This document shows, piece by piece, positions 16,198 to 23,637 of a stretch of 24,965 bases of DNA. The stretch comes from an uncultured Bacilli bacterium (GTDB lineage: Bacteria > Bacillota_I > Bacilli_A > RF39 > UBA660). Numbering within the stretch: the stretch's first letter is position 1; the number at the start of each line of letters is the position of its first letter. Location of the stretch: assembly GCA_934120015.1 (NCBI GenBank), contig CAKOTD010000019.1, forward strand, positions 1 to 24,965, written 5' to 3'. Under the pieces are notes generated by a model. It was given only the letters and a program-made list of their open reading frames with translations, ran no database searches and was not told the DNA's origin. The position numbers and the translations under genes were made by a program.

Positions 16198-17390
16198 CTA
16201 AATTCTCCCTTTTTTATTTTTATGTATTTTTTATAATTTTTTTCAGCTAATTCTTTTTGCTTATCTAAATTATTCATTATTGTTTCACTATGACTTATAA
16301 CCTTAATAAAACTTTCAATTAGCAGTGGATTATAATGAATACCCATACCTCCACAAGACTTTGATATTGTATGACAAACTAAATCATCAAATGCCTCAGT
16401 TGCACTTTTAACTTTGTTATATGATCTTTGAGATGTCATTGCATCAAAACTATCGGCAATGGCAATTATTTGTGCATATAATGGAATATTACTACCTTCC
16501 AAGTTATCTGGGTACCCTGTTCCATCATATTTTTCATGATGGCCTCTTATTGCTGCCTTGATATTTAAAAAGAGATTGTCTGGTAAAATAGATGCTCCAA
16601 GTTCCACATGTTTTTTCATAAGGCCAAATTCAAAATCAGTTAGACCACTTGGCTTCGTAATAACTGCATCCGGTAAAGCTATTTTCCCTATATCGTGTAA
16701 ATAAGCTGCTAGGATAATATCCTCGATTTCATCAGATGTCATACCAAGTTCTATAGCAAGAGCTTCTGAATATAAGGCAACTCTTTTACAATGATTTGCT
16801 GTATAATGATCTTTAAAAGAAATAAAATCATTTAATATAAGAGCTATTTTGAATAAGTACTCTCTTGTTACTAATTCTTTAGAATCATCATATTTTACTT
16901 CTCTTTGCAATGTATCATTACTAATAATTTGGTCTGTTCCTCTTGTTACTATTTTTTGTATTTTAGCTATATTAGCAAGCTGACATATTTCTATTATCTT
17001 ATTTATAGCAAATACACTTTTGGTAATTTCATTTGTTACCCATTGTCCACTTTTTTTATATGTTATACTAATAAGCTCGTCACCCAATTCAAAGAAACTA
17101 CCATTTACATTTTCTAAACTTCTTTCTGATACATTAACTAAATAACAGCATGAATCAAATAAAATTTTCTTAACCTCACTAGGTATATTTGATGATGCAT
17201 CACAAATAAATACATCTGGTTTATCCAACATATAATATTTTTTAGTAATGTTTATTCTTTCAATATCATTTTCCAAATTAATAATAGTAAAATACTCTGT
17301 AGGAAAAGAATTATTTAACACATTAAATTCATAACTATTTAAATTGTAAAAACATATTGTATATTTACTATTCGTACTATCATTAAACAT
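16194..17390 (-). CDS. HD-GYP domain protein, probable cyclic-di-GMP phosphodiesterase
   Basis: 398 residues. Residues 1-180 form an unassigned N-terminal domain with alternating strands and helices, possibly a degenerate receiver-like or sensory fold (uncertain). Residues 185-370 are an HD-GYP domain: H200, H232-D233 (LHDIGKIALP), H261, H284-H285 (GHHEKYDGTGYP) and D313 (IADSFDAMTS). All of the key metal ligands and the GYP triad (292-294) are present, so hydrolysis of cyclic-di-GMP or a related cyclic dinucleotide is plausible. Its ATG lies behind AAGAAGGG. The degenerate GGDEF protein lies about 3 kb downstream, but no intact GGDEF enzyme is seen here. Confidence 0.85.
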   Translation of the reverse strand: MFNDSTNSKYTICFYNLNSYEFNVLNNSFPTEYFTIINLENDIERINITKKYYMLDKPDVFICDASSNIPSEVKKILFDSCCYLVNVSERSLENVNGSFFELGDELISITYKKSGQWVTNEITKSVFAINKIIEICQLANIAKIQKIVTRGTDQIISNDTLQREVKYDDSKELVTREYLFKIALILNDFISFKDHYTANHCKRVALYSEALAIELGMTSDEIEDIILAAYLHDIGKIALPDAVITKPSGLTDFEFGLMKKHVELGASILPDNLFLNIKAAIRGHHEKYDGTGYPDNLEGSNIPLYAQIIAIADSFDAMTSQRSYNKVKSATEAFDDLVCHTISKSCGGMGIHYNPLLIESFIKVISHSETIMNNLDKQKELAEKNYKKYIKIKKGEFR

Positions 17391-17440
17391 ATATTTTTTC
17401 CCTTCTTAAAACAAACATTAATATAATATCATATATTTCA

Positions 17441-17473
17441 AAGAATAAAAAGAAAAAAGTATCGTATGATACT
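17441..17473 (-). terminator. terminator at the end of the rbgA-CPBP gene run
   Basis: A 6-bp stem (17458-17463 with 17468-17473, loop GTAT) is followed on the minus strand by TTTTTTCTTTTT. It lies about 50 bp after the CPBP stop. Confidence 0.65.
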
Positions 17474-17520
17474 ATAACTTTGTAAAAATATATTGGTTAT
17501 ATTTTCTTATTACACCTATT

Positions 17521-18252
17521 TTAAGAGATATGTTTAATAGATAATTTTTTATTCATAATATATAAACTAATTAAAAATGAAAAACAGCATATAATACCAA
17601 TAATCAATCTCATTATTATTGGTAAATCAATCAAAACGTTAAAAAATAAACTAACTGATAAATTTGCACTTATATGGAAAATAATTGCACTTCCTAGATT
17701 ATTAGTTTTCACATATAATATAGTTATTATGTATCCAATAACAAAAGCATATAATATTTGAATTATATTATTATGAAATAAGCCAAATATTATACTACTT
17801 AATAAAATAGAAGTATTTAGGGAATTAAACTTTTTCAATCTTTCAAAAACAATTCCTCTAAATAATAACTCTTCCAATATTGGTCCAATTATTCCTGATA
17901 AAATTGCTGTTAGTAAAATATTATCATAAGGTATATTTATCATACCAAGACAATTATTTAAACATATTATGCCTATATTCAAAAAAATTGCAAGTGAAAT
18001 TCCAACTAATGGAATGTAAACTAAATCTTTATTAAAAGCTAAAATAACTTTATTTTTTTTATTCAAATATATGAAAATCGGTAAAAAAATAATTAAAGTA
18101 ATAAGTGTAGAAATTAGTAAATTATTAAGCATACTTTTTTCTCCAATTAATTGAAATATAAAATAGACTATCAAAATTTCAATTACTGCAAATAAAATTG
18201 GCCATACCATAGTTTTTAGCAAATTTACTACATAATTTAAAACAATTTTCAT
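17521..18252 (-). CDS. CPBP-family intramembrane metalloprotease
   Basis: 243 residues, about seven to eight hydrophobic segments. The family's three motifs are seen in order: EELLFRG (E127, E128, R132), FGLFH (H160) and H193xxxN197. CPBP (CAAX-like, abortive-infection) proteins cleave within membranes or act in bacteriocin immunity and processing; the substrate is unknown. The ribosome-binding site is poor (only AATAAG before the ATG). It lies 16 bp after the NfeD-like gene, last in the rbgA gene run. Confidence 0.85.
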   Translation of the reverse strand: MKIVLNYVVNLLKTMVWPILFAVIEILIVYFIFQLIGEKSMLNNLLISTLITLIIFLPIFIYLNKKNKVILAFNKDLVYIPLVGISLAIFLNIGIICLNNCLGMINIPYDNILLTAILSGIIGPILEELLFRGIVFERLKKFNSLNTSILLSSIIFGLFHNNIIQILYAFVIGYIITILYVKTNNLGSAIIFHISANLSVSLFFNVLIDLPIIMRLIIGIICCFSFLISLYIMNKKLSIKHIS

Positions 18253-18268
18253 AACTTATTCATTCTTT

Positions 18269-18505
18269 CTATTTATTTTCTTTTTTCCACATCTTTTTCA
18301 AATATTTAAAACTTGGCCTTCCAAATATTGATAATAATATGCCAAATAAAATGAAAGTAAATAATTCAAATAGAAAATTTTTGTAAAATAATGATAGTAC
18401 CAACGTCAATATTGCGCTAATAAGAAATGAAATTGTATTATAATTAAAATTAATTAATAAAACTAAAATTAACAAAACAATAATTACTATCCACATCCAC
18501 AACAT
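18269..18505 (-). CDS. small NfeD-like membrane protein
   Basis: About 78 residues with the start I prefer, ATG 18505, which has GGTGAT just upstream; a TTG at 18550 would overlap the sigH end but lacks a ribosome-binding site. It begins MLWMWIVIIVLLILVLL and has three hydrophobic segments ending in FGRPSFKYLKK. This resembles the membrane part of NfeD-family proteins, without the soluble OB-fold domain they usually carry at the C-terminus. Family assignment is by pattern only, moderate confidence. It follows sigH and precedes the CPBP gene in one gene run. Confidence 0.5.
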   Translation of the reverse strand: MLWMWIVIIVLLILVLLINFNYNTISFLISAILTLVLSLFYKNFLFELFTFILFGILLSIFGRPSFKYLKKMWKKENK

Positions 18506-18540
18506 ATCTATCACCATTAATATTATACTATTATCAAAGC

Positions 18541-19188
18541 CTAAAGACAATAATTTAAACTAAACTTTTTAATATGTTTTTTTAATTTAAATCTCATTCT
18601 TTGTAGAGCATTATCAATTGCTTTTACATCCTTATCAAGTAGTATTGATATTTCTTTATATGTTAACCCTGAAATTTTAAGTTCTAATACTTGCTGTTCA
18701 AAATCCGTTAATACATCAAGTAATAAGCATCTTAAATGATTAATTTGTTCGTTTTCAGCAATAATATTTTCAGGATTTAAACTATTATCAGATAATAAGT
18801 TATCTATTTTATAAGGAGTTTCTAAAATGTCTTCAAATGATACCGAAGTATTAATTGCTAATCTTTTTTTTCTTTTAGTACTAATTATAACACTTATTAA
18901 CTTACTCACTATGCACTTTTTTACATATAAAGTAAATGTTTTACCATAATTGTCATTATAACAATTTATAGCATTATTAAATGCTAACATACCTTCTTGT
19001 TCTAAATCACAAAGTTCAAGTTCACTATCCTTACAATATAAATACATCTTGCTAGCTATGTTTTTTATCATTGGTTCATATTTTTTAAATAACAACTCAC
19101 TAGCATCTTCATTACATTCTCTTACGTATAATAATAATTCATTATCATTATAGTTTCCATAATTCATATTAAACACATACCCTTTCAA
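18541..19188 (-). CDS. sigH: SigH-like RNA polymerase sigma factor
   Basis: 215 residues, the size of the Spo0H/SigH group of sigma-70 factors. Region 2 spans about 14-105 (NDNELLLYVRECNEDASELLFKKYEPMI, then DLEQEGMLAF in the core-binding/-10 region). Region 4 spans about 155-207 with a helix-turn-helix GLTYKEISILLDKDVKAID. Placement directly after rlmB matches B. subtilis, where mrnC, rlmB, yacP and sigH are consecutive; yacP is absent here. The start is uncertain: TTG 19188 has AAGGA only 3 nt away, and ATG 19167 has AAAGGG 12 nt away. In B. subtilis SigH works in the transition state, competence and early sporulation; its role in this organism is unknown. Confidence 0.78.
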   Translation of the reverse strand: MKGYVFNMNYGNYNDNELLLYVRECNEDASELLFKKYEPMIKNIASKMYLYCKDSELELCDLEQEGMLAFNNAINCYNDNYGKTFTLYVKKCIVSKLISVIISTKRKKRLAINTSVSFEDILETPYKIDNLLSDNSLNPENIIAENEQINHLRCLLLDVLTDFEQQVLELKISGLTYKEISILLDKDVKAIDNALQRMRFKLKKHIKKFSLNYCL

Positions 19189-19198
19189 GTTTCCTTGA

Positions 19199-19897
19199 TT
19201 ACATACGACGATTTTTTACCGCTTCAAATACGACTATACCTGTAGCAACAGATGCATTTAAACTATTAATTTTCCCATCCATTTTAATGCTTGCAATAAA
19301 ATCACATGATTCTCTAACAATTTTACTTAATCCATGGCCCTCATTTCCGATAATAATGCATATTTTCCCTTTATAATCTAACTTAGAGTAATCTTCTCCA
19401 TCCATATCAGTTCCAATAATCCAAAAGCCTTTTTCTTTCAACTTTCTTATAGTTTGAGATAAATTTGTTACCATACAAACATCAACATTATCTAGTGCTC
19501 CAGCACTAACCTTTACAACTGTTGAATTAACCTCTACACATCTATCTTTTGGAATAATAATTCCATCTACATTTGCAGCTTCACAAGTTCTAATAATAGC
19601 TCCCAAATTATGAGGATCTTCAATATGGTCAAGCATAACAACAAATGCATTTTCTTTATCAATTATTGAATCAATATTTCTATATTTGTAATCAGGAACA
19701 CTTAATATTATACCTTGATGATTTCCATTTACAAGTTTATCTAATTCGATTTTTTCACAAAAATTTACACAGATTTTTAAATTCTGTATTGCAGAAATTA
19801 GATTTTTATCACTAAAGTTTTTATAAATATACGCTTTCTGTATTTTTTTATTATTTTTTATTGCCTCTAGAGCAACATTTTTACCATATATATACAT
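19199..19897 (-). CDS. rlmB: 23S rRNA (guanosine-2'-O-) methyltransferase RlmB-type (SpoU family)
   Basis: 232 residues. N-terminal substrate-binding domain (1-75), then a SPOUT trefoil-knot methyltransferase domain. Motif 1 is DPHNLGAIIRT (94-104), motif 2 GNEGHGLS (184-191) and motif 3 INSLNASVA (210-218), all in the expected form for 2'-O-ribose methylation with SAM. It is most probably the YacO/RlmB-type enzyme because of its place between mrnC and sigH; a tRNA target (TrmH) is less likely. It starts 2 bp after the mrnC stop, its ribosome-binding site (GGAG) lying within the mrnC end. Confidence 0.9.
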   Translation of the reverse strand: MYIYGKNVALEAIKNNKKIQKAYIYKNFSDKNLISAIQNLKICVNFCEKIELDKLVNGNHQGIILSVPDYKYRNIDSIIDKENAFVVMLDHIEDPHNLGAIIRTCEAANVDGIIIPKDRCVEVNSTVVKVSAGALDNVDVCMVTNLSQTIRKLKEKGFWIIGTDMDGEDYSKLDYKGKICIIIGNEGHGLSKIVRESCDFIASIKMDGKINSLNASVATGIVVFEAVKNRRM

Positions 19898-19899
19898 TT

Positions 19900-20274
19900 C
19901 TATTCTCCTACTATTATTCTAATTAAACAATTGATCCTATCATAATCTTTTTCCAAAAATAAGTAACCGAATAATGCTTCTAAGCCTGTTGCATTTCTAT
20001 AGGTTGCAATATCGGTATTTTTAGGGTGTCTTCCACCCTTATTATTTCTAGCCCTCATTATAACGGATATTTCTACTTCATTTAAAATGTTCTTATCTAA
20101 TATTTCTTGAAGAAAAATACTCTGAGATTTAGCACTTACATAGTTAATTGCCATATGTTGTAAATCATTAACTTTATATTCACCTTTTTTTATTAAGTAA
20201 TCTCGTATTATAAGTTCATAAATTGCATCCCCTATGTATGCTAACACTAAAACATTTTTATCTTTATTTTGCAT
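19900..20274 (-). CDS. mrnC: mini-ribonuclease III
   Basis: Double-strand RNA endonuclease that matures 23S rRNA ends in Bacillus; the RNase III catalytic domain alone, without a dsRNA-binding domain. About 124 residues from ATG 20274. The signature YIGDAIYE gives D16 and E20, and the second acidic motif is TGLEALFGYL (E99). The conserved RARNNKGG loop (75-81) is present. I prefer ATG 20274, which has GAGGG 6 nt upstream, over a TTG at 20295. The start overlaps the rbgA stop by 11 bp, so translation is probably coupled. Confidence 0.92.
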   Translation of the reverse strand: MQNKDKNVLVLAYIGDAIYELIIRDYLIKKGEYKVNDLQHMAINYVSAKSQSIFLQEILDKNILNEVEISVIMRARNNKGGRHPKNTDIATYRNATGLEALFGYLFLEKDYDRINCLIRIIVGE

Positions 20275-21139
20275 TAAAACCCTCGAATCTATCAAATGTT
20301 ATATTCTTAATTGATCCAGTCTTAATATCATTAAAGATAACATTTACAACTTTATCATAATCAACTTCTCCACCTTTAATCAAACAGCCTCTTCTTTCGC
20401 CTATAAATTCAAAATTTTCATACATATCATCAGATAAACTTTCTAATCCATATCGACGATTTAATTCATTTGGATAATATTTATCAAGCATCCTTAAAAT
20501 ATAATAAGCAACATCGTATACAGGTAGAACCTCTTCACGGATTGCGGTTAAAGACGCTAAGTTATAAGCAATATTTTCATCTTCAAATTTTGGCCATAAA
20601 ATACCTGGAGTATCAAATAATTCAATTTTATTACTTATCCTAATCCAGCTTGTTTGTTTTGTAACACCAGGTTTATTCCCAACACCGACTGCTGATTTTC
20701 CAACCAAACGATTAATAAGTGTTGATTTTCCTACATTGGGAATACCCATAACAAGGGCTTTACATTTTTTTCTTAAAAGTCCTTTATTTTCTCTTTTATT
20801 ATTAATAAATTCCATAATTTCATCTGTTGCTTTTAGAATTATATTAATATTAGGATTATTTTCTAGGTTAATTTTAATAACTTTTAAACCATTTGCTTCA
20901 TAATACTTTACCCATTTATTTGTTTCATTCATATCACACATATCAATTTTAGTCATAATTAATATTCTTGGCTTATTCTTTAATATCTGATCAATTTCTC
21001 TTATCCTAGATGAATAAGGCATTCTAGCATCAATAACTTCATAAATAACATCGATAAAGTCAATGTTTTCAGAAATTAATCTTTTTGTTTTTGCCATATG
21101 ACCTGGATACCAATTTATATTAGTTTTATTTTCATTCAT
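20264..21139 (-). CDS. rbgA: ribosome biogenesis GTPase RbgA (YlqF)
   Basis: Circularly permuted GTPase needed for late 50S assembly. 291 residues from ATG 21139, which sits 9 nt behind AAGGAG (a TTG at 21148 would abut the ribosome-binding site). The N-terminus is MNENKTNINWYPGHMAKTKR; the YPGHMAK element is characteristic. G motifs in permuted order: G4 TKID (63-66), G1 GIPNVGKS (132-139), G3 DTPG (176-179). The C-terminal helical domain follows. The promoter is directly upstream, between the pepT terminator and the gene. Its ribosome-binding site and first ten codons are duplicated in the accessory region to the right, most clearly at 23618-23663. Confidence 0.95.
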   Translation of the reverse strand: MNENKTNINWYPGHMAKTKRLISENIDFIDVIYEVIDARMPYSSRIREIDQILKNKPRILIMTKIDMCDMNETNKWVKYYEANGLKVIKINLENNPNINIILKATDEIMEFINNKRENKGLLRKKCKALVMGIPNVGKSTLINRLVGKSAVGVGNKPGVTKQTSWIRISNKIELFDTPGILWPKFEDENIAYNLASLTAIREEVLPVYDVAYYILRMLDKYYPNELNRRYGLESLSDDMYENFEFIGERRGCLIKGGEVDYDKVVNVIFNDIKTGSIKNITFDRFEGFNAK

Positions 21140-21169
21140 TTGGATCAACTCCTTTTTAAAATCATTAAA

Positions 21170-21178
21170 ATTATAGCA
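21170..21178 (-). promoter_or_regulatory. extended -10 promoter element of rbgA
   Basis: The minus strand reads TGCTATAAT (plus 21170-21178), an extended -10 of perfect consensus. No good -35 is seen, because the upstream bases are the T-run of the pepT terminator. Confidence 0.6.
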
Positions 21179-21179
21179 T

Positions 21180-21208
21180 AAAAAAGGCAGATTTTGTACT
21201 AATCTGTC
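21180..21208 (-). terminator. intrinsic terminator of pepT
   Basis: On the minus strand CAGATT and AATCTG (21201-21206 with 21188-21193) form a stem with a 7-nt loop, then CC and six T. It separates pepT from the rbgA promoter by only a few bases. Confidence 0.7.
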
Positions 21209-21228
21209 TAAATTTGTGTTATTTATTA

Positions 21229-21251
21229 GGGGTTTAAATCTTACGTAATCA
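21229..21251. repeat. isolated half-element D: GGGGTTTAAAT box followed by GTAATCA box
   Basis: GGGGTTTAAAT at 21229-21239 and GTAATCA at 21245-21251, with starts 16 bp apart, exactly as in element A (22754 and 22770) and within 1 bp of element B. No rbgA-like core or T-tracts follow here. On the minus strand an AAACCC...GGGTTT pairing with the sequence near 21270 is possible. Confidence 0.6.
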
Positions 21252-21294
21252 TTTTTTTAGTAAAAACCCTAGGCCATATGGCAAATATAATTTT

Positions 21295-22530
21295 TTATTT
21301 TGATTCTCGTTTATTCACCAATTTTTTATTTTTTGAAAATTGTTTGACTATTGATATTAATACATCTACAGTCTTTTCCATATCTTCCATACATATATAT
21401 TCATAAACACTATGAAAATTATGTCCACCTGTTCCTATATTAGGGCATGGAATACCATTATAACTTATTTCAGTACCATCAGTTCCACCTCTGATTGGTA
21501 TTATTAATGGTTCTACATCTACTTGTTTCATAGCAAGAACAGTATTATCAATTAAATCTTTATTACTATTAATTACTTTATACATATTAAAATATTGATC
21601 ATTTATTTTATAGGAAATACAATTATTATATTTATTATTTAATTGCTCAATTATTGTCTTTAATATTACTTTTCTTTTTTCAAAATTTTCTTTATCAAAA
21701 TCTCTTATTAAATATTTCATTTTTGCATGTGATACATTACCTTCTAAATTAGTTAAATGAAAGAATCCTTCATAACCCTCTGTATTTTCAGGCAATTCAT
21801 CTAGAAGTAAGGAATTAATAATTGTTGCAATACGAATAGCATTTATCATTTTACCTTTTGCTGAACCAGCATGAGTTGAAAAGCCATTTATTTCAATATC
21901 TACTTTAGCAGCATTAAAATTTTCATATGAAAATTCCCCTAATGAACTTCCATCTACTGTATATGCTAAATCTGGTTTAAAAATCTTATAATCAATATTT
22001 TGTGTACCTAAACCAATTTCTTCATCTGGTGTAAAACATACATATATATCACCGTGTTCTTCTTTATTTAATGAAAAGTATTCAAGCATTTGCATTATTT
22101 CTGCAATGCCTGCTTTATCATCTGAACCTAATAATGTAGTTCCATCTGTTGTAATTAATGTTTTACCTTTGTGAGTCTTTAAATCTGGATACATTTCACT
22201 ACTTATTATTTGACTATGATTTAATTTAACATCATTACCATCATAATTATATATAATTTGTGGTTTAATATCATTACCTTTTGCCTGTTCAGAAGTATCT
22301 AGGTGTGCTACAAAACCTATTTTAGGTAATTGTTCATTACCTTTTAATTTAGCATAAACATAACAATTTTTGTCATCAAAAAAAATCTCATCAACATTCA
22401 TTAAATTTAATTCATCAATCAACATCTTAGCAAATTCTAATTGACTCTTTGTACTAGGTGTATTATCTTTACTAGAATCGGATGTTGTGTCAATACTTAT
22501 ATATCTAATAAACTTATCTAATAAACTCAT
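21295..22530 (-). CDS. pepT: peptidase T (tripeptide aminopeptidase)
   Basis: M20-family zinc aminopeptidase that removes the N-terminal residue from tripeptides in the cytoplasm. 411 residues, as expected. Metal and catalytic residues are visible: H76 and D78 (AHLDTS), D137 (GSDDKAG), E170-E171 (PDEEIG), D193 (VDGS) and H373 in the C-terminal HNFHSVYEY. The dimerisation domain (about 205-310) carries STHAGSAKG. The ATG follows an unusual ribosome-binding site, a run of seven G. It has its own promoter and terminator. It lies between element A and half-element D, so it may be part of the accessory cassette region, although pepT is a common housekeeping gene. Confidence 0.92.
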   Translation of the reverse strand: MSLLDKFIRYISIDTTSDSSKDNTPSTKSQLEFAKMLIDELNLMNVDEIFFDDKNCYVYAKLKGNEQLPKIGFVAHLDTSEQAKGNDIKPQIIYNYDGNDVKLNHSQIISSEMYPDLKTHKGKTLITTDGTTLLGSDDKAGIAEIMQMLEYFSLNKEEHGDIYVCFTPDEEIGLGTQNIDYKIFKPDLAYTVDGSSLGEFSYENFNAAKVDIEINGFSTHAGSAKGKMINAIRIATIINSLLLDELPENTEGYEGFFHLTNLEGNVSHAKMKYLIRDFDKENFEKRKVILKTIIEQLNNKYNNCISYKINDQYFNMYKVINSNKDLIDNTVLAMKQVDVEPLIIPIRGGTDGTEISYNGIPCPNIGTGGHNFHSVYEYICMEDMEKTVDVLISIVKQFSKNKKLVNKRESK

Positions 22531-22560
22531 AATATTTTTCCCCCCCTAAAGTTAAAACAT

Positions 22561-22588
22561 ATTATATCATTTCCTATATTTTTTGCAA
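22561..22588 (-). promoter_or_regulatory. promoter of pepT
   Basis: Minus strand: TTGCAA (plus 22583-22588), 16-bp spacer, TATAAT (22561-22566) with extended TGA. It overlaps the left flank of element A (second GGGG/GTAATCA copy at 22599-22619). Confidence 0.75.
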
Positions 22589-22612
22589 GTTTTTACACGG
22601 GGTTTAACCTCT

Positions 22613-22797
22613 GTAATCACCTGATTAATTCCTAATAAAAAAATACCTATTTTTAGACATCTTTAATCATTTTTTACTATTTTTTAGTGTTTTTTAACAA
22701 AAATATGCAAGATTCAAATTCGAGTTTTTCCTTATTTTACAATAATTTCCGTAGGGGTTTAAATTAATTGTAATCAACCAGTTTATATTAGTTTTTT
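22613..22797. repeat. element A of the rbgA-proximal repeat family
   Basis: Read on the plus strand: GTAATCA (22613), TAATTCCTA, a run of T-tracts with centres near 22652, 22663, 22672, 22682 and 22692, ATGCAAGA (22705), GGGGTTTAAA (22754), GTAATCA (22770), then the rbgA-start-like core (22778-22795). It aligns with element B without gaps over the whole length: the distances 92 (GTAATCA to ATGCAAGA) and 157 (GTAATCA to GTAATCA) are identical. A further GGGG/GTAATC copy sits at its left end (22599-22619). Confidence 0.75.
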
Positions 22798-22822
22798 GTA
22801 AGTTTTTTTCTTCATTATTCAT
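22694..22822 (-). CDS. small ORF A, 42 codons, rbgA-start-like
   Basis: Starts at the ATG at 22822, 2 nt after the CYTH-gene stop, with AGGTG inside the end of that gene as ribosome-binding site. It begins MNNEEKNLQKTNINWLITI; KTNINW matches RbgA residues 5-10, and KTNINWLITI matches small ORF B. The rest matches nothing I know and ends in element A. Either a displaced 5' fragment of rbgA that happens to stay open, or a real small peptide. No membrane helix or known motif. Confidence 0.35.
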   Translation of the reverse strand: MNNEEKNLQKTNINWLITINLNPYGNYCKIRKNSNLNLAYFC

Positions 22823-22824
22823 AT

Positions 22825-23415
22825 CTATTCACCTACTTTATTATAAGTTTCTTGTAATTCAATTTCAGCCTTTTTAACGAAAAAATCATTATTCTTAATT
22901 GGAATATTATTATCAGTAATTACTTTTTTCATCTCATCTATAGAATTATAAAATCTATCTGCATAATTACATTTATCTTCTATTTCAATATAAATATGCT
23001 TATTGTTAACGTTTTGGATAACTAATTCGTCTTTATCCGTTGCATAAACTAACATATGATCATTTATTCTAATTAACTCCTGAAAGCCTAATTTTTCAAA
23101 TAATAATTTGGAATTACTAATATCGTCAATTTTAACTTTTACTTTTCCTTGCCTTGTTATTTCTTTATTTTCATTATACTCTTTATATTTATAAGTTAAC
23201 AATTTAGTTTCTTTATCTTCTTCAATAATATTTCTAATTAAAACACATTTGTTTAACATTGATAAGTAATCATCTTCCTTATCATTCTTATTAATTAAAT
23301 ATATATCATTTAAATCATAAACTTCTTTTAATTCAAAGCCATTTTCTTCAAGTATTTTAATTAAACTGCTTAAATCAACACAAACTTCTACAGTTATTTC
23401 ACTTTCATAATTCAT
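22825..23415 (-). CDS. CYTH-like domain protein
   Basis: 196 residues resembling the CYTH (CyaB/thiamine triphosphatase) superfamily of triphosphate-binding tunnel proteins. It opens with ESEITVEVCV (4-13), in the place of the family's ExExK, but without the lysine. It continues with a charged LTYKYKEYNENKEITRQ stretch (about 74-90), a VKVKI strand, a LVYATDKDELVIQ block and HIYIEIEDK near 140-150, which fit the alternating strands of the tunnel. Substrate unknown; the changed motif may mean weak or no activity. ATG behind AGAGGAG. It lies between elements A and B and is probably accessory. Confidence 0.6.
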   Translation of the reverse strand: MNYESEITVEVCVDLSSLIKILEENGFELKEVYDLNDIYLINKNDKEDDYLSMLNKCVLIRNIIEEDKETKLLTYKYKEYNENKEITRQGKVKVKIDDISNSKLLFEKLGFQELIRINDHMLVYATDKDELVIQNVNNKHIYIEIEDKCNYADRFYNSIDEMKKVITDNNIPIKNNDFFVKKAEIELQETYNKVGE

Positions 23416-23452
23416 ATTATTTCACTCCTCTTTTACTAGCAGTTACTGCGTC

Positions 23453-23637
23453 GTAATCAATACCGTAATTCCTATACTTTTTTTAACTTATTTTAGTCTT
23501 TTTATACTATCTTTTATCAATTTTTATTACATTTTATCATAAACATGCAAGATGTTAATTCTCACAAAGTCTTATAAATAAAGGATTTCTTAAAGGGATT
23601 AAATAAATCGTAATCAACCAGTTTATATTAGTTTTAA
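23453..23637. repeat. element B of the rbgA-proximal repeat family
   Basis: GTAATCA (23453), TAATTCCTA, T-tracts with centres near 23481, 23493, 23501, 23514, 23523 and 23534, ATGCAAGA (23545), AGGGATTAAA (23594), GTAATCA (23610) and an rbgA-start-like core. The 26 bp from 23610 to 23635 are identical to 22770-22795 of element A. Beyond the element the match to rbgA continues: 23618-23663 agrees with 21110-21155 at 40 of 46 positions by my count, covering ribosome-binding site, ATG and ten codons. Confidence 0.8.

Noticed and set aside
22595..22625. Integron attC site
   Set aside because: One GTTAAAC (minus strand) fits the GTTRRRY rule, but the partner arm is missing and elements B and D lack it.
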